Shown piece after piece: positions 63,555 to 64,000 of a stretch of DNA of 64,000 nucleotides. The stretch spans positions 4,836,001 through 4,900,000 of the forward strand of contig NZ_JAPEMU010000001.1 of assembly GCF_026342405.1 (NCBI RefSeq). Reading direction: 5' to 3'. The DNA is from Kitasatospora sp. NBC_00240 (GTDB lineage Bacteria; Actinomycetota; Actinomycetes; Streptomycetales; Streptomycetaceae). Position 1 is the stretch's first letter. Each line of letters opens with the position of its first letter. The notes below the pieces were generated by a model. It did no database searches and was not told the DNA's origin. It saw nothing but the letters and a program-made list of their open reading frames with translations. A program made the translations under genes and the position numbers.

Positions 63555-64000
63555 ATGTCCGCTGAACAGATGTCCAGAGCGAAGGAACCCGTCACCCCGC
63601 TGGACCGGGTCGACAGGTCCATCCTGCGCCTGCTCCAGCAGGACGGGCGGGCCTCGATACGCTCGGTGGCCGAACGCGTGCACGTCTCCCGGGCCAACGC
63701 CTACGCCCGGATCTCCCGGATGATGGACGACGGAGTGATCCGCGGCTTCACCGCCCGGGTCGACCACGAGCGCGCCGGCCAGGGCGCCTCCGCCTACATC
63801 ACCCTGAAGATCGTCCAGAACTCCTGGCGGACGGTCCGCGAACAACTCCTGGAACTGCCCGGGGTGGCACACATCGCCCTGGTCGGCGGCGAGTTCGACG
63901 TACTGCTGCTGGTGCACACGGCCGACAACCGGGCCCTGCGGGAGCTGGTGCTCGGCCGCATCCAGTCGATCCCCCAGGTGCTGGCCACCCAGACCCTGAT
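63555..64000 (+). CDS. Lrp/AsnC-family regulator (BkdR-like), partial
   Basis: 148 residues are visible and the gene runs past the window end. N-terminal winged helix-turn-helix (about 16-65, VDRSILRLLQQDGRASIRSV, RVHVSRANAYARISRMMDDG), then the start of the RAM effector domain (about 75 on). Lrp-type regulators beside bkd genes respond to branched-chain amino acids. It is divergent from the bkd operon. ATG 63555 follows AGGGGTGGGGGG. The C terminus is unseen. Confidence 0.93.
   Translation, partial: MSAEQMSRAKEPVTPLDRVDRSILRLLQQDGRASIRSVAERVHVSRANAYARISRMMDDGVIRGFTARVDHERAGQGASAYITLKIVQNSWRTVREQLLELPGVAHIALVGGEFDVLLLVHTADNRALRELVLGRIQSIPQVLATQTL

Overview
This window is very GC-rich actinobacterial DNA with dense coding, GTG and TTG starts, ATGA or GTGA stop/start overlaps, an SsgA-like protein, a HTH/DUF397 module and a DUF5326-type membrane protein. 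All point to the Streptomycetaceae (Streptomyces or Kitasatospora). I saw no rRNA, tRNA, CRISPR array, insertion sequence or complete prophage. The only phage trace is an orphan BRO-N fragment.

Layout. 0.2-8.8 kb: minus-strand cytochrome bd block (cydA, cydB, fused cydDC) with a Rex-like operator upstream and a GAF histidine kinase downstream. 9-11.1 kb: HTH/DUF5753 regulator with two near-identical DUF397 genes and a divergent pair of small unknown genes. 11.2-14.7 kb: ribbon-helix-helix regulator behind an array of TGGCACCA operators, a DUF4097 protein and a DrrAB-like ABC exporter. 14.8-22.6 kb (minus): DUF2087 protein, Uma2 protein, OmpR-type two-component system, and a MacA/MacB-like exporter with a membrane-anchored accessory protein. 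22.7-25.3 kb: MmyB-type regulator divergent from an MFS exporter. 25.3-29.4 kb: small unknown protein, divergent hydroxymethylbilane synthase, HisC-like aminotransferase, and a LacI regulator behind an 8-codon leader ORF. 29.5-34.8 kb: metallophosphoesterase, two membrane proteins, LysR/VOC divergent pair, BRO-N fragment. 34.8-38.8 kb: thiC with TPP riboswitch, then an NfeD-like OB-fold protein and flotillin.

38.9-49.3 kb: a secreted beta-helix/PKD protein, then a tight five-gene operon (OleA-like thiolase, GT2, AMP ligase, P450, OleD-like reductase), a DUF5326 protein and a second secreted repeat protein. 49.4-55.6 kb: tenA behind an altered TPP riboswitch, a cupin gene coupled to a 40-codon ORF, a holin-like membrane protein, a secreted sedolisin carrying the same beta repeats, and an SsgA-like protein. 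55.9-64 kb: frameshifted IclR gene, NUDIX hydrolase, flavohemoglobin with a long Pro/Ala-rich head, and a branched-chain 2-oxoacid dehydrogenase operon (E1 alpha, E1 beta, E2) divergent from an Lrp/AsnC regulator cut by the window edge.

The best candidate for an undescribed system is the 41.9-47.3 kb operon. Its thiolase has the catalytic residues and exact Cys-His-Asn spacing of OleA. A ligase and an OleD-like reductase accompany it, but there is no OleB. That combination is expected to stop at a beta-lactone, here with a glycosyltransferase and a P450 as possible tailoring enzymes.
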